From Stutzerimonas stutzeri (GTDB lineage Bacteria > Pseudomonadota > Gammaproteobacteria > Pseudomonadales > Pseudomonadaceae): a stretch of DNA of 64,000 nt. The notes beneath the pieces are model-generated. The model was not told the origin of the DNA and did not search any database. It saw only the letters and a list, made by a program, of their open reading frames with translations. Shown here in pieces: positions 17,766 through 26,163 of this stretch (position 1 is the first letter of the stretch; each line of letters starts with the position of its first letter). The stretch lies in assembly GCF_018138085.1 (NCBI RefSeq), contig NZ_CP073105.1:124001-188000 (forward strand), given 5' to 3'. Position numbers and translations under genes: made by a program.

Positions 17766-17955
17766 TGTAGGAGCGGCCTCTGGCCGCGGCCGTGGGACTG
17801 CGCGGCTGCGGTTCGCAAGCAGGGCTTGCTCCTACATAAGCGGGCGTGCCGGCGGGCGCGGCTTTTGTGTAGGAGTGGCCTCTGGCCGCGACCTGGGAAT
17901 CTGCGCGGCTGCGGTCCTGCGTGGCCGCGGTTCGCAAGCAGAGCTTGCTCCTACA
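17766..17955. repeat. Two TGTAGGAGC-headed REP pairs
   Basis: Units at 17766-17836 and 17868-17955 each begin TGTAGGAGCGGCCTCTGGCCGCG (with one change in the second) and end with the inverted GCTTGCTCCTACA. This is the same REP family as the array at 49616-50370. They fill the space between the sRNA terminator and the DUF4105 gene. Confidence 0.8.
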
Positions 17956-17985
17956 GGTGCGGGTTTAGTGCGTGCGCGGTGGGTG

Positions 17986-19944
17986 TCAGGGTAGCTGCAG
18001 CCCGCCGGCCGCCTTGTGCAAGCTGCGCAGGTGGTTGCCGATCTGAGTGAGGTTGGCCTCGACGGCCTCCAGTTCGTTCTGACGCGCCTGGCCCAGCAGC
18101 AGGCGGACTTGTTCGTTGAGCGCTTCGCTGAGCTGGCTCAGGCGCGCCTGGCGCTCGCTGCTGGCCTGCTCCAGCCGCTGCCACTCGCTGGCTTGCGGCA
18201 GGCCGTAACCCTGTTCGTCGAGCAGCTCTGCCGGGCGACTGAGGTAACCGCTGTTGGCGAGGATGCCCTGCAAGGCTTCGTCGGCTTTGGCTAGGCTGGC
18301 ATCGCCGCGCTCACGTCCGCCCAGGTAGCGCTTCTTCAGTTCCTCCTGTGCCAGCAGCAGATGTCGGCGAAGTGCGGCTTGCTCCACCAGCAACAGGGCG
18401 GCGCTTGCGCGCAGGTCAGCCTTCTCGATCCAGGGCCGGCGTTGCTCGGCGCTGAGTTCCAGCCATGCTTCGACATCCGTTTGGGGCAGGCCCAGGCGTT
18501 CGCGCAGCACGGCAAACATGGCCTGGTAGCGGTCGCGGTAGGAATCGAAGCGATATCCCAGGCGCAGTGCCTCGCGCGGATCATCCAGCACGCTGGCGTC
18601 AGCCAGACCTCGGTTGATCAGGATATCCAGCAGGCCGCTGGGCAGGATGCTGTCCAGCGTCCTGAGTTCGGGGCGTGCAGTGCCGCTGCGCAGTAGTTTC
18701 AGGGTCTCAACGGCGCAGTTGTTGGACAGGAAATAGTAGTTGCCGTCGTAGCTCCAGTGCAGCTCGGCGCTGCGTGCAACTAACGCGTCGATTTCGTCGC
18801 GCTGCAATTTGAGCGGAATCGAGGCGAGGCTGCGCAGCTCGACCTTGGTGTACTCGTCGATTACCTGGCCCAGCGGCAGGACGAACAGGCGTGACGGATA
18901 GACGCCGGTGAGGCCGTCCCAGCTGGACAGCTGCACGTCGCCGACAAAGGCGCGGAAGGACAGCACCAGATGATGGTCGAGATCCAGCCGGCAATCCGGC
19001 CCGCGCGGGCGGCCGGGAGCGCAGATGACCAGGCGCAGCATGCTGTGGCCCCAGCGGCTGACCCAGGCGTCGTTGGCTTCGGCGAACAGGTAGTCGACGG
19101 CGTAGACCCGTTCCGGGTCGAGCTCGAGCAATGGCGTGCGGGCGAAGTCACTGCCGGCGTTGAGAATCGGCAGGCCGCTTTCGCAGGCTTGCACGTTCGC
19201 TGGCTGCCAGCCGAAATGTTCGCGGAAGTAGCGGTGCAGCGATGGTCGCCGGCATGCGTAGCTCGGGTCGAGAAGAAAGTATTCCAGGTTCACCGCGACG
19301 AATTCGAGCGGGTTGGTCAGCTCGTATGCGTCGGGGCTGCGTGCCACCTGGGCGTTGTCTCGCTCGCGTTCGCCGCGCTGGCCGACACGCTGCGGCCAGC
19401 CGGCCAGGTCGAGCAGGCGCGGATCGTCGCTGAGGGTGAAGCGGCGCTCGGTCTGGCCGCGGCACTTATCGGGCAGTCCGACCTTGCCAAGACTGCTGGC
19501 GCGCTGGTGACAGAACGCCAGTTGCCGATGGCTCGTCGCGGACCAGAGGCGGGAGCGATCGTAGAGATGGCCGAGTTCGTGGCTCAGCGTCGCCAGCAAC
19601 TCCTGGCGCACCGTGCCGTGGGGGCGTGTTGTGCGTTGCGTGGCCGCCCGGCCGTCGGCCAAGGCTGGCAGCAGACGGCGGTTGAGCAACAACGTACGGC
19701 CGCCGGCACTGCCATAGACGTCGTGATCCAGCCCGTCGGACCAGCGCACCTGCACGTCCCGGTCGAGCCGTTCGATCATCCGCGGCGGCAGGACCGCCAT
19801 GGCTTCGCTGAGCAGTTGCCGCGTGGCGGCCCTTTCGGCCGGAGCAAGGTCGCCATCGTCCGGCGTCAGGCGCAGGGCGGCCTGGCACAGGTTGGCCGTC
19901 ATGACCAATGCCACGACGGCCCACCAGGCGCGCGGTGATCTCAC
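17986..19944 (-). CDS. DUF4105 family periplasmic/outer-membrane-associated protein
   Basis: A 652-residue protein of unknown function. The signal peptide is about 22 residues (ending LCQA). A metalloprotease-like HELGH motif lies at about 122-126 within LATLSHELGHLYDRS. The central part, with WVSRWGHSMLRLVICAP, NYYFLSNNCAVETLKLL and the GVYPSRLF stretch, is the DUF4105 (Lnb N-terminal-like) domain with conserved His and Asn-Cys of an NlpC/P60-like fold. The last 150 residues are Leu/Glu/Gln-rich and probably coiled coil. The start overlaps the stop of the upstream DUF2388 gene as ATGA, so it is coupled to that cluster. Confidence 0.85.
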   Translation of the reverse strand: MRSPRAWWAVVALVMTANLCQAALRLTPDDGDLAPAERAATRQLLSEAMAVLPPRMIERLDRDVQVRWSDGLDHDVYGSAGGRTLLLNRRLLPALADGRAATQRTTRPHGTVRQELLATLSHELGHLYDRSRLWSATSHRQLAFCHQRASSLGKVGLPDKCRGQTERRFTLSDDPRLLDLAGWPQRVGQRGERERDNAQVARSPDAYELTNPLEFVAVNLEYFLLDPSYACRRPSLHRYFREHFGWQPANVQACESGLPILNAGSDFARTPLLELDPERVYAVDYLFAEANDAWVSRWGHSMLRLVICAPGRPRGPDCRLDLDHHLVLSFRAFVGDVQLSSWDGLTGVYPSRLFVLPLGQVIDEYTKVELRSLASIPLKLQRDEIDALVARSAELHWSYDGNYYFLSNNCAVETLKLLRSGTARPELRTLDSILPSGLLDILINRGLADASVLDDPREALRLGYRFDSYRDRYQAMFAVLRERLGLPQTDVEAWLELSAEQRRPWIEKADLRASAALLLVEQAALRRHLLLAQEELKKRYLGGRERGDASLAKADEALQGILANSGYLSRPAELLDEQGYGLPQASEWQRLEQASSERQARLSQLSEALNEQVRLLLGQARQNELEAVEANLTQIGNHLRSLHKAAGGLQLP

Positions 19945-20273
19945 TGGGCGAGGATGGTTTCGGCCAGGACCAGATCACTGGCCTGTCGTGCTTCCGGGAA
20001 GGCTTCACGCAGGCTGCCGAAGGCCGCCTCCAGGCGTGCTCCGCGGAGTTCACCGCCACTGGCAACGAAGCCTGCTGCCTCGTCACGCGCCTCGCTGACC
20101 ACTTTCATGTCGCTGATGCGGCTGGTCACGTCGGAAGTGAAGTTGATGCTTCGATCGAGCGCGTTGATGACGATGTTGCTGGTGGCCACCAGCGTCTGCG
20201 CCTGGGCGCCGCCGGCGAGGAGGGTCAGCGTGAGCGGCACGGCGATCAGCTTGAAGTTCATAACGGTGCTCAT
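19941..20273 (-). CDS. DUF2388 family secreted protein (paralogue 3)
   Basis: A 110-residue secreted protein with a signal peptide (FKLIAVPLTLTLLAGGAQAQ) and a DUF2388 core with two conserved blocks: D-E-A-A-G-FVASGGELRGARLEAA and ASDLVLAETILAQ at the C-terminus. It is the third of three tandem paralogues. The ATG at 20273 is used; an internal ATG at 20261 is equally possible. It overlaps the DUF4105 start by four bases. Function is unknown; an envelope location is inferred from the signal peptide. Confidence 0.8.
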   Translation of the reverse strand: MSTVMNFKLIAVPLTLTLLAGGAQAQTLVATSNIVINALDRSINFTSDVTSRISDMKVVSEARDEAAGFVASGGELRGARLEAAFGSLREAFPEARQASDLVLAETILAQ

Positions 20274-20286
20274 GAAAAAGGGTGGG

Positions 20287-20580
20287 TCATTGGACGAGGA
20301 TCGCCTCGGCCAGTTCAAGGTCACTCGCGGCGATTTGCGGATGCTGCTCGTGTAGCCAGCGCAGCGCGGTTTCCAGCCACGGGCCACGCTTTGCCCCGTG
20401 GCTGGCGACGAACACGGCCGCGTCGTCGCGCGAGGCGAGGATCAGTTTGTTGTCGAACGGAGCGCTGGTCACCTGGCTGGCGACGTAGGTGGAGGCGACG
20501 CTGCCGCCGATGAGGCTGTCGAATGCCTGGGCGCTGCCGCAGAAGCAGCAGCCGACGAGTGCGAGGTAGAGCGGACGCAT
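20287..20580 (-). CDS. DUF2388 family secreted protein (paralogue 2)
   Basis: A 97-residue secreted protein with signal peptide MRPLYLALVGCCFCGSAQA and the DUF2388 blocks DDAAVFVASHGAKRGPWLETAL and ASDLELAEAILVQ. The start at 20580 is set by the signal peptide. It lies 13 bp upstream of paralogue 3 and 86 bp after paralogue 1. The mature part is about 78 residues, the shortest of the three. Confidence 0.8.
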   Translation of the reverse strand: MRPLYLALVGCCFCGSAQAFDSLIGGSVASTYVASQVTSAPFDNKLILASRDDAAVFVASHGAKRGPWLETALRWLHEQHPQIAASDLELAEAILVQ

Positions 20581-20666
20581 GTGAATCCTGAAGCCGAACA
20601 ATCAGCCGCCAAGGCTAGCGAAACGCCAGCCACAGGGCCAGCGCCGTGCTCGCCGGGAACTGCGTG

Positions 20667-20984
20667 TCAGAGCGCCAGGATTGCGTTGGCCAGCTGAAGG
20701 TCGCTGGCGTGCAGCTCCGGCGCCTGGCTGCGGATGTGCTTCAGTGCAGCCTCCAGCTGAACCCCGCGCGCCTGGCCGTTGCTGGCGACGAAGCGGGCGG
20801 CGTCGTCCTTGGCGTTGATCACCAGCTTGTCGTCACCCAGGTTCGAGGTGATATCGGACGTGCCTTCCACGGTATTGACCAGCGAGGCGCCGATGGCATC
20901 GATGGTGCCGGTGAAGCTGCCAGCCGAGACAGGACCGGCGACCAGGCAGGCAGCCGCAGCAACGGACAACAGGTACTTGTTCAT
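20667..20984 (-). CDS. DUF2388 family secreted protein (paralogue 1)
   Basis: A 105-residue secreted protein with signal peptide MNKYLLSVAAAACLVAGPVSA and the DUF2388 blocks KDDAARFVASNGQARGVQLEAAL and ASDLQLANAILAL. GGAGAAG sits 3 bases before the ATG at 20984, a strong ribosome binding site that fixes the start. It is the first of the three paralogues and probably heads the operon with the DUF4105 gene. Function unknown. Confidence 0.82.
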   Translation of the reverse strand: MNKYLLSVAAAACLVAGPVSAGSFTGTIDAIGASLVNTVEGTSDITSNLGDDKLVINAKDDAARFVASNGQARGVQLEAALKHIRSQAPELHASDLQLANAILAL

Positions 20985-21088
20985 AGACTTCTCCAGGCTG
21001 GGTGGCATTGCGCCGTCAGGTGCTTTGACCATCAGGCGGCTAGGGCCGTTCAGCTTAGGCTGCACGGCCTCGCCTGGGAAGAGCGGCC

Positions 21089-21289
21089 TCATTGCCAGAA
21101 CGGCTTGTCCAGCTCGGCCATTCGTTCGCTATGGCTGATACCGATGTCCGACAGCTGGTGGTCGTCCAGCGCTGCCAGTTGGCGCCGGGTGCGAGCCCGT
21201 CGGCGCCACAGATGCAGCAATTCGACCAAGCGGCCCAGCGATAGCGAGCCAGTAGCGAGCCTGAGGGTGCGGGGCAGTACGCGTTCCAT
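21089..21289 (-). CDS. DUF1127 domain small basic protein
   Basis: A 66-residue Arg-rich protein ending in the conserved DUF1127 motif ALDDHQLSDIGIS..ER..E..KPFWQ, with a short amphipathic Leu/Arg region before it. DUF1127 proteins in proteobacteria are small regulators; some, such as YjiS-type or RNA-binding CcaF1-like proteins, have been linked to stress, RNA turnover or phosphate. Here the role is unknown. It lies 104 bp upstream of the DUF2388 genes on the same strand. GGAG-type sequence (AAGGAGAAGGC) precedes the ATG. Confidence 0.88.
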   Translation of the reverse strand: MERVLPRTLRLATGSLSLGRLVELLHLWRRRARTRRQLAALDDHQLSDIGISHSERMAELDKPFWQ

Positions 21290-21451
21290 CTGCCTTCTCC
21301 TTCCCGCCTAGTCGCGGGGATGAGTCTTGGGTAGATAGGGTCGCGCGCCGCGCTGTTGCGTAACAGCCACAGGGGCTGTGGATTGTGCCGGTTCAGTTGC
21401 AGGTGGTGGACAACTGTACCGCTGCTTCGTCGGCGAAACTGTTCGCTCGAC

Positions 21452-21766
21452 TCAGCCTCTTGCGGACGAGGCGCTGACCATTTCGACCGGACGGATCTCG
21501 AAATCGCGGGTGAGGAAGTCCATACGCTGCTCCCGGAAGTTGCGCATGTGCGGGAGGGCATTGTGCGCCGCCAGATGCTCCGGCGACTGCCAGACCTCGA
21601 AGAAGATGAACAGGGTCGGATCCTGGGCATCGCGCAGCATGTGGTATTCGAGGCAGCCCTCCTCGGCTCGGCTGGCGTCAACGTAGCCGGCGAACAGGGC
21701 CTCGAACTCCGCGGATTTTTCCGGCCGGGTGTAGGCATGAAGGATGAAGGCACAGCGGTCATTCAT
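21452..21766 (-). CDS. Antibiotic biosynthesis monooxygenase (ABM) domain protein, putative quinol monooxygenase
   Basis: A 104-residue dimeric ferredoxin-like ABM-domain protein, similar to YgiN-type quinol monooxygenases. Visible are FILHAYTRPEKSAEFEALF at the N-terminus, the EEGCLEYHMLRDAQDPTLFIFFEVWQS core and HMRNFREQ. The start MNDRCAF at 21766 is chosen; the frame runs upstream without signals. It is divergent from mdaB, and in E. coli ygiN is also next to mdaB, which strengthens the inference that the pair acts in a quinone redox cycle. Confidence 0.85.
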   Translation of the reverse strand: MNDRCAFILHAYTRPEKSAEFEALFAGYVDASRAEEGCLEYHMLRDAQDPTLFIFFEVWQSPEHLAAHNALPHMRNFREQRMDFLTRDFEIRPVEMVSASSARG

Positions 21767-21918
21767 GAGTCTGCTCCAGGGTGAGGTGAGACCTAGCCTA
21801 AGGCAAGAACGAGGTGCCAATTCGTGACCTTCAGTCAAATCGCTTTTGCTTGAAGCGCTCTGTTTCGCCCCTGAGCGAATCGTTAGGCTGCTCGCCATTC
21901 TCACCTGGATACGACTCC

Positions 21919-22503
21919 ATGAAAAACGTCCTGCTCCTCAACGGTGCCAAGCAGTTCGCCCATTCTGACGGCCGCTACAACACCACGTTGCACGAGACTG
22001 CGCTGAGCTTTCTCGACCGTGCTGGTTTCGATGTGCAACAAACCCATATCGAGGCCGGCTATGACCTGGCCGAAGAAGTCGCCAAGTTCGTCTGGGCGGA
22101 CGTGATCATCTATCAGATGCCCGGATGGTGGATGGGCGCGCCCTGGACGGTGAAGAAATACCTCGACGAGGTGTTCACCGAGGGCTACGGCAGCCTCTAC
22201 GCCAACGACGGACGCACGCGTTCCGATGCCTCGCAGAAATACGGCAGCGGCGGGCTGTTGCAGGGCAAGCAGTACATGATTTCGGCGACCTGGAACGCAC
22301 CGCAGCAGGCCTTCGACGATCCGACTGACTTCTTCGAAGGCAAGGGCGTCGATGCGGTCTATTTTCCCTTCCACAAGGCCAACGAGTTCCTCGGCATGAC
22401 GGGATTGCCGACCTTCCTCTGCGTGGACGTGATGAAGCGCCCGGCGATCGAGGCTGACATCCAGCGTTACGAAGCGCACCTGGCCAAGGTGTTCAGTAGC
22501 TGA
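21919..22503 (+). CDS. mdaB: NAD(P)H-dependent quinone oxidoreductase MdaB
   Basis: A 194-residue flavodoxin-fold FAD enzyme that reduces quinones by two electrons. Typical features are MKNVLLLNGAKQFAHSDGRYNTTLHE at the N-terminus, YQMPGWWMGAPWTVKKYLDEVF at about 69 and the ISATWNAP..AF segment at about 122. The length equals E. coli MdaB (193). The ATG at 21919 is preceded by GGAT at a fair distance. It is divergent from the YgiN-like ABM gene. Confidence 0.93.
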   Translation: MKNVLLLNGAKQFAHSDGRYNTTLHETALSFLDRAGFDVQQTHIEAGYDLAEEVAKFVWADVIIYQMPGWWMGAPWTVKKYLDEVFTEGYGSLYANDGRTRSDASQKYGSGGLLQGKQYMISATWNAPQQAFDDPTDFFEGKGVDAVYFPFHKANEFLGMTGLPTFLCVDVMKRPAIEADIQRYEAHLAKVFSS

Positions 22504-22508
22504 CGCAA

Positions 22509-22543
22509 GAAAAAACCCCTCGCGGCGATGCCGGGAGGGGTTC
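22509..22543 (-). terminator. Rho-independent terminator of the pnt operon
   Basis: Arms AACCCCTC and GAGGGGTT flank a GC-rich loop. On the minus strand the hairpin is followed by a T-run (the A-run at 22510-22515 on the plus strand). It lies 19 bp after pntB and may also serve the convergent mdaB. Confidence 0.85.
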
Positions 22544-22561
22544 TGGTATTGCCGGTGTCGC

Positions 22562-24013
22562 TTACTCCACGGCCTTGACCATGTCCTCGACGACCTTCTT
22601 GGCATCGCCGAAGACCATCATGGTCTTGTCCATGTAGAACAGTTCGTTATCCAGACCGGCGTAACCGCTGGCCATGGAGCGCTTGTTCACGATCACGGTC
22701 TTGGCCTTGTAAGCCTCGAGGATCGGCATGCCGGCGATGGGCGACTTCGGATCGTTCTTCGCCGCCGGGTTGACCACGTCGTTGGCGCCGAGCACCAGCA
22801 CCACGTCGGCCTGGCCGAACTCGGAGTTGATGTCTTCCATCTCGAAGACCTGCTCGTAGGGCACTTCGGCCTCGGCCAGCAGCACGTTCATGTGCCCAGG
22901 CATGCGGCCGGCGACCGGGTGGATCGCATACTTCACGGTCACGCCCATGTGCGTCAGCTTCTCGGCCAGCTCGTTTAGCGCATGCTGCGCACGAGCCACC
23001 GCCAGGCCGTAGCCGGGGACGATGATCACGGTATCGGCGTTCGACAGCAGGAAGGCGGCGTCGTCGCTGGAACCGGATTTGACTGGACGCTGCTCCTGGC
23101 TGCCTTTGGCCGGGCCGGCATCGGCGTCGCCACCGAAGCCGCCGAGGATCACGTTGAAGAACGAACGGTTCATCGCCTTGCACATGATGTACGAGAGGAT
23201 CGCGCCGCTCGAACCCACCAGGGAGCCGGCGATGATCAGCATCGAGTTGTTCAGCGAGAAACCGATACCGGCCGCCGCCCAGCCCGAGTAGCTGTTGAGC
23301 ATCGACACCACCACCGGCATGTCGGCGCCGCCGATGGGGATGATAATCAGCACGCCGATCACGAAGGCCAGTGCCACCAGGATCATGAACGCGGTGAAGT
23401 TGCCGCTGAAGGTGTAGATCAGGCCCAGCACCAGAATCGCCACGCCAACGGCGAGGTTGATCTTGTGCTGGTTGGCGAACACCACCGGCGCGCCCTGGAA
23501 CAGACGGAACTTGTACTTGCCCGACAGCTTGCCAAAGGCGATCACCGAACCGGAGAAGGTGATGGCACCGATGGCCGCACCGAGGAACAGCTCCAGGCGG
23601 TTACCGGCCGGAATTGGATAGCCGATGGCCTGGACGATGCCCAGCGACTGCGGTTCGAGTACCGCGGCGATGGCGATGAATACCGCGGCCAGGCCGATCA
23701 TGCTGTGCATGAAGGCGACCAGCTCGGGCATCTTGGTCATCTCGACGCGCTTGGCCATCAGCGTACCGGCGCTGCCACCGATCAGCAGCCCGAGGACAAT
23801 GAAGCCCAGGCCGGCCCAGGGACTGGCGCTCTCGGCCAGCTGCGCGCCGAGCTTGAATACCAGGAACACCGTGGTGACCACGGCGATGCCCATGCCGATC
23901 ATGCCGAACAGGTTGCCGCGGCGCGAGGTGGTCGGGTGCGACAGGCCTTTCAGAGCCTGGATGAAGCTCACCGAAGCGATGAGGTAGAGCAGGGTGATGA
24001 GGTTCATGCTCAT
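22562..24013 (-). CDS. pntB: NAD(P) transhydrogenase beta subunit PntB
   Basis: A 483-residue subunit of the proton-translocating transhydrogenase, which uses the proton gradient to reduce NADP with NADH. The N-terminal two-thirds is membrane (about nine helices, with [26 protein letters not shown]). The C-terminal NADP-binding domain III shows [36 protein letters not shown] and [15 protein letters not shown]. Its start overlaps the pntAb stop as ATGA. The third codon ATG is an alternative start. Confidence 0.95.
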   Translation of the reverse strand: MSMNLITLLYLIASVSFIQALKGLSHPTTSRRGNLFGMIGMGIAVVTTVFLVFKLGAQLAESASPWAGLGFIVLGLLIGGSAGTLMAKRVEMTKMPELVAFMHSMIGLAAVFIAIAAVLEPQSLGIVQAIGYPIPAGNRLELFLGAAIGAITFSGSVIAFGKLSGKYKFRLFQGAPVVFANQHKINLAVGVAILVLGLIYTFSGNFTAFMILVALAFVIGVLIIIPIGGADMPVVVSMLNSYSGWAAAGIGFSLNNSMLIIAGSLVGSSGAILSYIMCKAMNRSFFNVILGGFGGDADAGPAKGSQEQRPVKSGSSDDAAFLLSNADTVIIVPGYGLAVARAQHALNELAEKLTHMGVTVKYAIHPVAGRMPGHMNVLLAEAEVPYEQVFEMEDINSEFGQADVVLVLGANDVVNPAAKNDPKSPIAGMPILEAYKAKTVIVNKRSMASGYAGLDNELFYMDKTMMVFGDAKKVVEDMVKAVE

Positions 24014-24330
24014 GGCTTGGACTCCGCCTTGGCGCCTGCGCGCTCCTTCTTCTTGAACATTTCCAGCATGCGACGGGTGACCAGGAAGCCACCGAACACG
24101 TTGACCGCGGCCAGGGTCACGGCCAGGGTGCCCATCAGCTTGCCCATCGGGGTGACGGTCAGCGCGGCGGCCAGCATGGCGCCGACGATGACGATCGCCG
24201 AGATGGCGTTGGTGACCGCCATCAGCGGGGTGTGCAGCGCGGGTGTGACGTTCCAGACCACGTGATAGCCGACGTAGATCGCCAGCACGAAGATGATCAG
24301 GTTGTAGATGCCATCAGAAATCATGTCCAT
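24010..24330 (-). CDS. pntAb: NAD(P) transhydrogenase alpha-2 subunit PntAb
   Basis: A 106-residue membrane subunit with three hydrophobic helices (including [29 protein letters not shown]). It corresponds to the membrane part that is fused to domain I in E. coli PntA but is a separate gene in Pseudomonas. It is 12 bp after pntAa and overlaps pntB. The charged C-terminus ([12 protein letters not shown]) faces the cytoplasm. Confidence 0.94.
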   Translation of the reverse strand: MDMISDGIYNLIIFVLAIYVGYHVVWNVTPALHTPLMAVTNAISAIVIVGAMLAAALTVTPMGKLMGTLAVTLAAVNVFGGFLVTRRMLEMFKKKERAGAKAESKP

Positions 24331-24342
24331 GTTCGGGCTCCC

Positions 24343-25464
24343 TTAACCGTTGGTGCGCACGACCTGGCCGTCGCGGCACATCAGGCACGCGGCGACGATG
24401 TCGTCTTCAAGATTGAGCTGGAACTTGGCTTCGCCATCGATCACCAGCTTGAGGAAGTCCAGCAGGTTGCGTGCGTATAGCGCGGATGCATCCGCCGGCA
24501 CGAGGGTCGCCAGGTTGGTGTAGCCAACCAGTGTCACGCCGTGCTTGACCACCACCTGATCGGCTTCGGTCAATGGACAGTTGCCGCCCTGCGAGGCGGC
24601 GAGGTCGATCACCACCGAGCCGGGCTTCATCTGCTGCACGGTTTCTTCCTGCAGCAGCGTCGGCGCCTTGCGGCCCGGAATCAGCGCGGTGGTGATGATG
24701 ATGTCGGCCTGCTTGGCACGTTCGTGCACGGCCTGCCCCTGGCGCGCCATCCAGCTGGCCGGCATTGGCCGCGCATAGCCGCCGACGCCTTCGGCGCATT
24801 CGCGCTCTTCGTCGGTCTCGAACGGCACGTCGACGAACTTGGCGCCGAGCGACTCGATCTGCTCCTTCACTGCCGGTCGCACATCCGAGGCCTCGATCAC
24901 CGCGCCCAGGCGCTTAGCCGTGGCGATGGCCTGCAGACCGGCAACGCCCGCGCCGAGGATCAGCACCCGTGCGGCTTTCACCGTACCGGCGGCGGTCATC
25001 AGCATCGGCATGAAGCGCGGGTACTGGTTGGCAGCGACCATCACCGCCTTGTAACCGGCGATGTTGGCCTGCGAGGAGAGCACGTCGAGGCTCTGCGCGC
25101 GCGAGGTGCGCGGCGCCGCTTCGAGAGCGAAGGCGGTGATGCCGCGTTCGGCCATGCGTGCGATGTTTTCATTGTCGAAGGGATTGAGCATGCCGACCAG
25201 AACCGTACCGGGCTGCATCTGCGCCAGTTCGGTTTCGTTCGGTGCGTTCACCTTCAGCAGGATCTCTGCTGCGAACGCCGCAGCGGCATCGGCGATGGTG
25301 GCGCCAGCCGCTTCGAAGGCACTGTCCGGAATACTGGCCTGTACGCCAGCTCCGCTCTGCACCGTCACCCGATGCCCTTGCCCGATCAGCTTCTTGATGG
25401 TTTCCGGTGTCGCGGCAACGCGCGTTTCACCGGGCCTGGTTTCGAGAGGAACACCAATGTGCAT
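24343..25464 (-). CDS. pntAa: NAD(P) transhydrogenase alpha-1 subunit PntAa
   Basis: A 373-residue soluble NAD(H)-binding domain I subunit (AlaDh/PNT family). Visible are the N-terminal GVPLETRPGETRVAATPE, the Rossmann motif VLILGAGVAGLQAIATAKRLGA at about 170 and VVIDLAASQGGNCPLT at about 285. AGGAG (in GCAGGAGAACAAG) precedes the ATG at 25464. It begins the three-gene pntAa-pntAb-pntB operon; the 0.7-kb upstream gap probably contains its promoter. Confidence 0.95.
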   Translation of the reverse strand: MHIGVPLETRPGETRVAATPETIKKLIGQGHRVTVQSGAGVQASIPDSAFEAAGATIADAAAAFAAEILLKVNAPNETELAQMQPGTVLVGMLNPFDNENIARMAERGITAFALEAAPRTSRAQSLDVLSSQANIAGYKAVMVAANQYPRFMPMLMTAAGTVKAARVLILGAGVAGLQAIATAKRLGAVIEASDVRPAVKEQIESLGAKFVDVPFETDEERECAEGVGGYARPMPASWMARQGQAVHERAKQADIIITTALIPGRKAPTLLQEETVQQMKPGSVVIDLAASQGGNCPLTEADQVVVKHGVTLVGYTNLATLVPADASALYARNLLDFLKLVIDGEAKFQLNLEDDIVAACLMCRDGQVVRTNG

Positions 25465-26163
25465 TGTTCTTGTTCTCCTGCTTGATCGTAACCAGCGGCG
25501 GTACCGGTCGACCGGTTGTGAACCGCTGGTGTTGTATTCGCCCGGCCACTGCGGTGGTGATCGGGTGTGGATCGGCTAACGGCCCCTGCACTCGGTAGAG
25601 CCTGCAGGCAGGCTGTGGGAACGCGGCTACGCTCGTTCATGCTGCGTTGAAACACCCGAACATTTGCAGCGCGTAGGCTGCTGTCTCGCGTATTTCGGAT
25701 CGCTGCGCTCGAGCCCGGAGTAGCCTGCGGCCTCTACTCCTGGTTTTTGCGCCAGCCTGAACTCGCCTCGTTACGTTTCCTACAGCCTGACCGGCGCGGC
25801 ATTTTGCAATCGCCTGGATAATCAAACAACTGTTTTAATCAGAACGAGCGGGTGGCGCTTCGTTCACGTAATGACTATTCGGTTGCGCTGCATGGCTGCA
25901 AACAGCGCGGGTATTGGCTTAGACGTTCGTCTAAGGTTCCATACCAGGTTATGCGCGGCGCAATCATGAATGACGGACCATAGACGGTGTACTCGTCGTC
26001 GGGCTTGTCTGTATGCGACCTTGGTGCCGGTCGGCGCGTCGAATGCTGAAAAAAACGGGCGAAAGCCTGCAATGTCATGCCTTGCTCGTAGTCCAAAGCC
26101 CTTGGTTGTGCAGGCGTCGGGACTGCCGACGGACTTCGATTGCATTATTGGTGAGAAATTCAC
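25465..26163. other. 699-bp gap between pntAa and gspE, mostly without recognised genes
   Basis: The divergent pnt and gsp promoters should lie here. A palindromic site CAAACAACTGTTT (25823-25835) resembles GAAAC-N4-GTTTC-type operators such as the PsrA site but is one base off. An exact 16-bp palindrome TTAGACGTTCGTCTAA lies at 25919-25934. A possible small minus-strand gene (25875-26078) is listed separately. No terminator or RNA gene is evident. Confidence 0.5.
25875..26078 (-). CDS. Possible small protein of unknown function
   Basis: A 67-residue frame beginning MTLQAFARFFQHSTRRP, with a mixed composition (DDEYTVYGPSFMIAPRITWYGTLDERLS) less Arg/Pro-biased than the usual antisense shadows. 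GAG lies 6 bases before the ATG. I do not recognise it. The 16-bp palindrome TTAGACGTTCGTCTAA falls inside the frame (codons for L-D-E-R-L), so a regulatory site rather than a gene is an alternative reading. Confidence 0.3.
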   Translation of the reverse strand: MTLQAFARFFQHSTRRPAPRSHTDKPDDEYTVYGPSFMIAPRITWYGTLDERLSQYPRCLQPCSATE

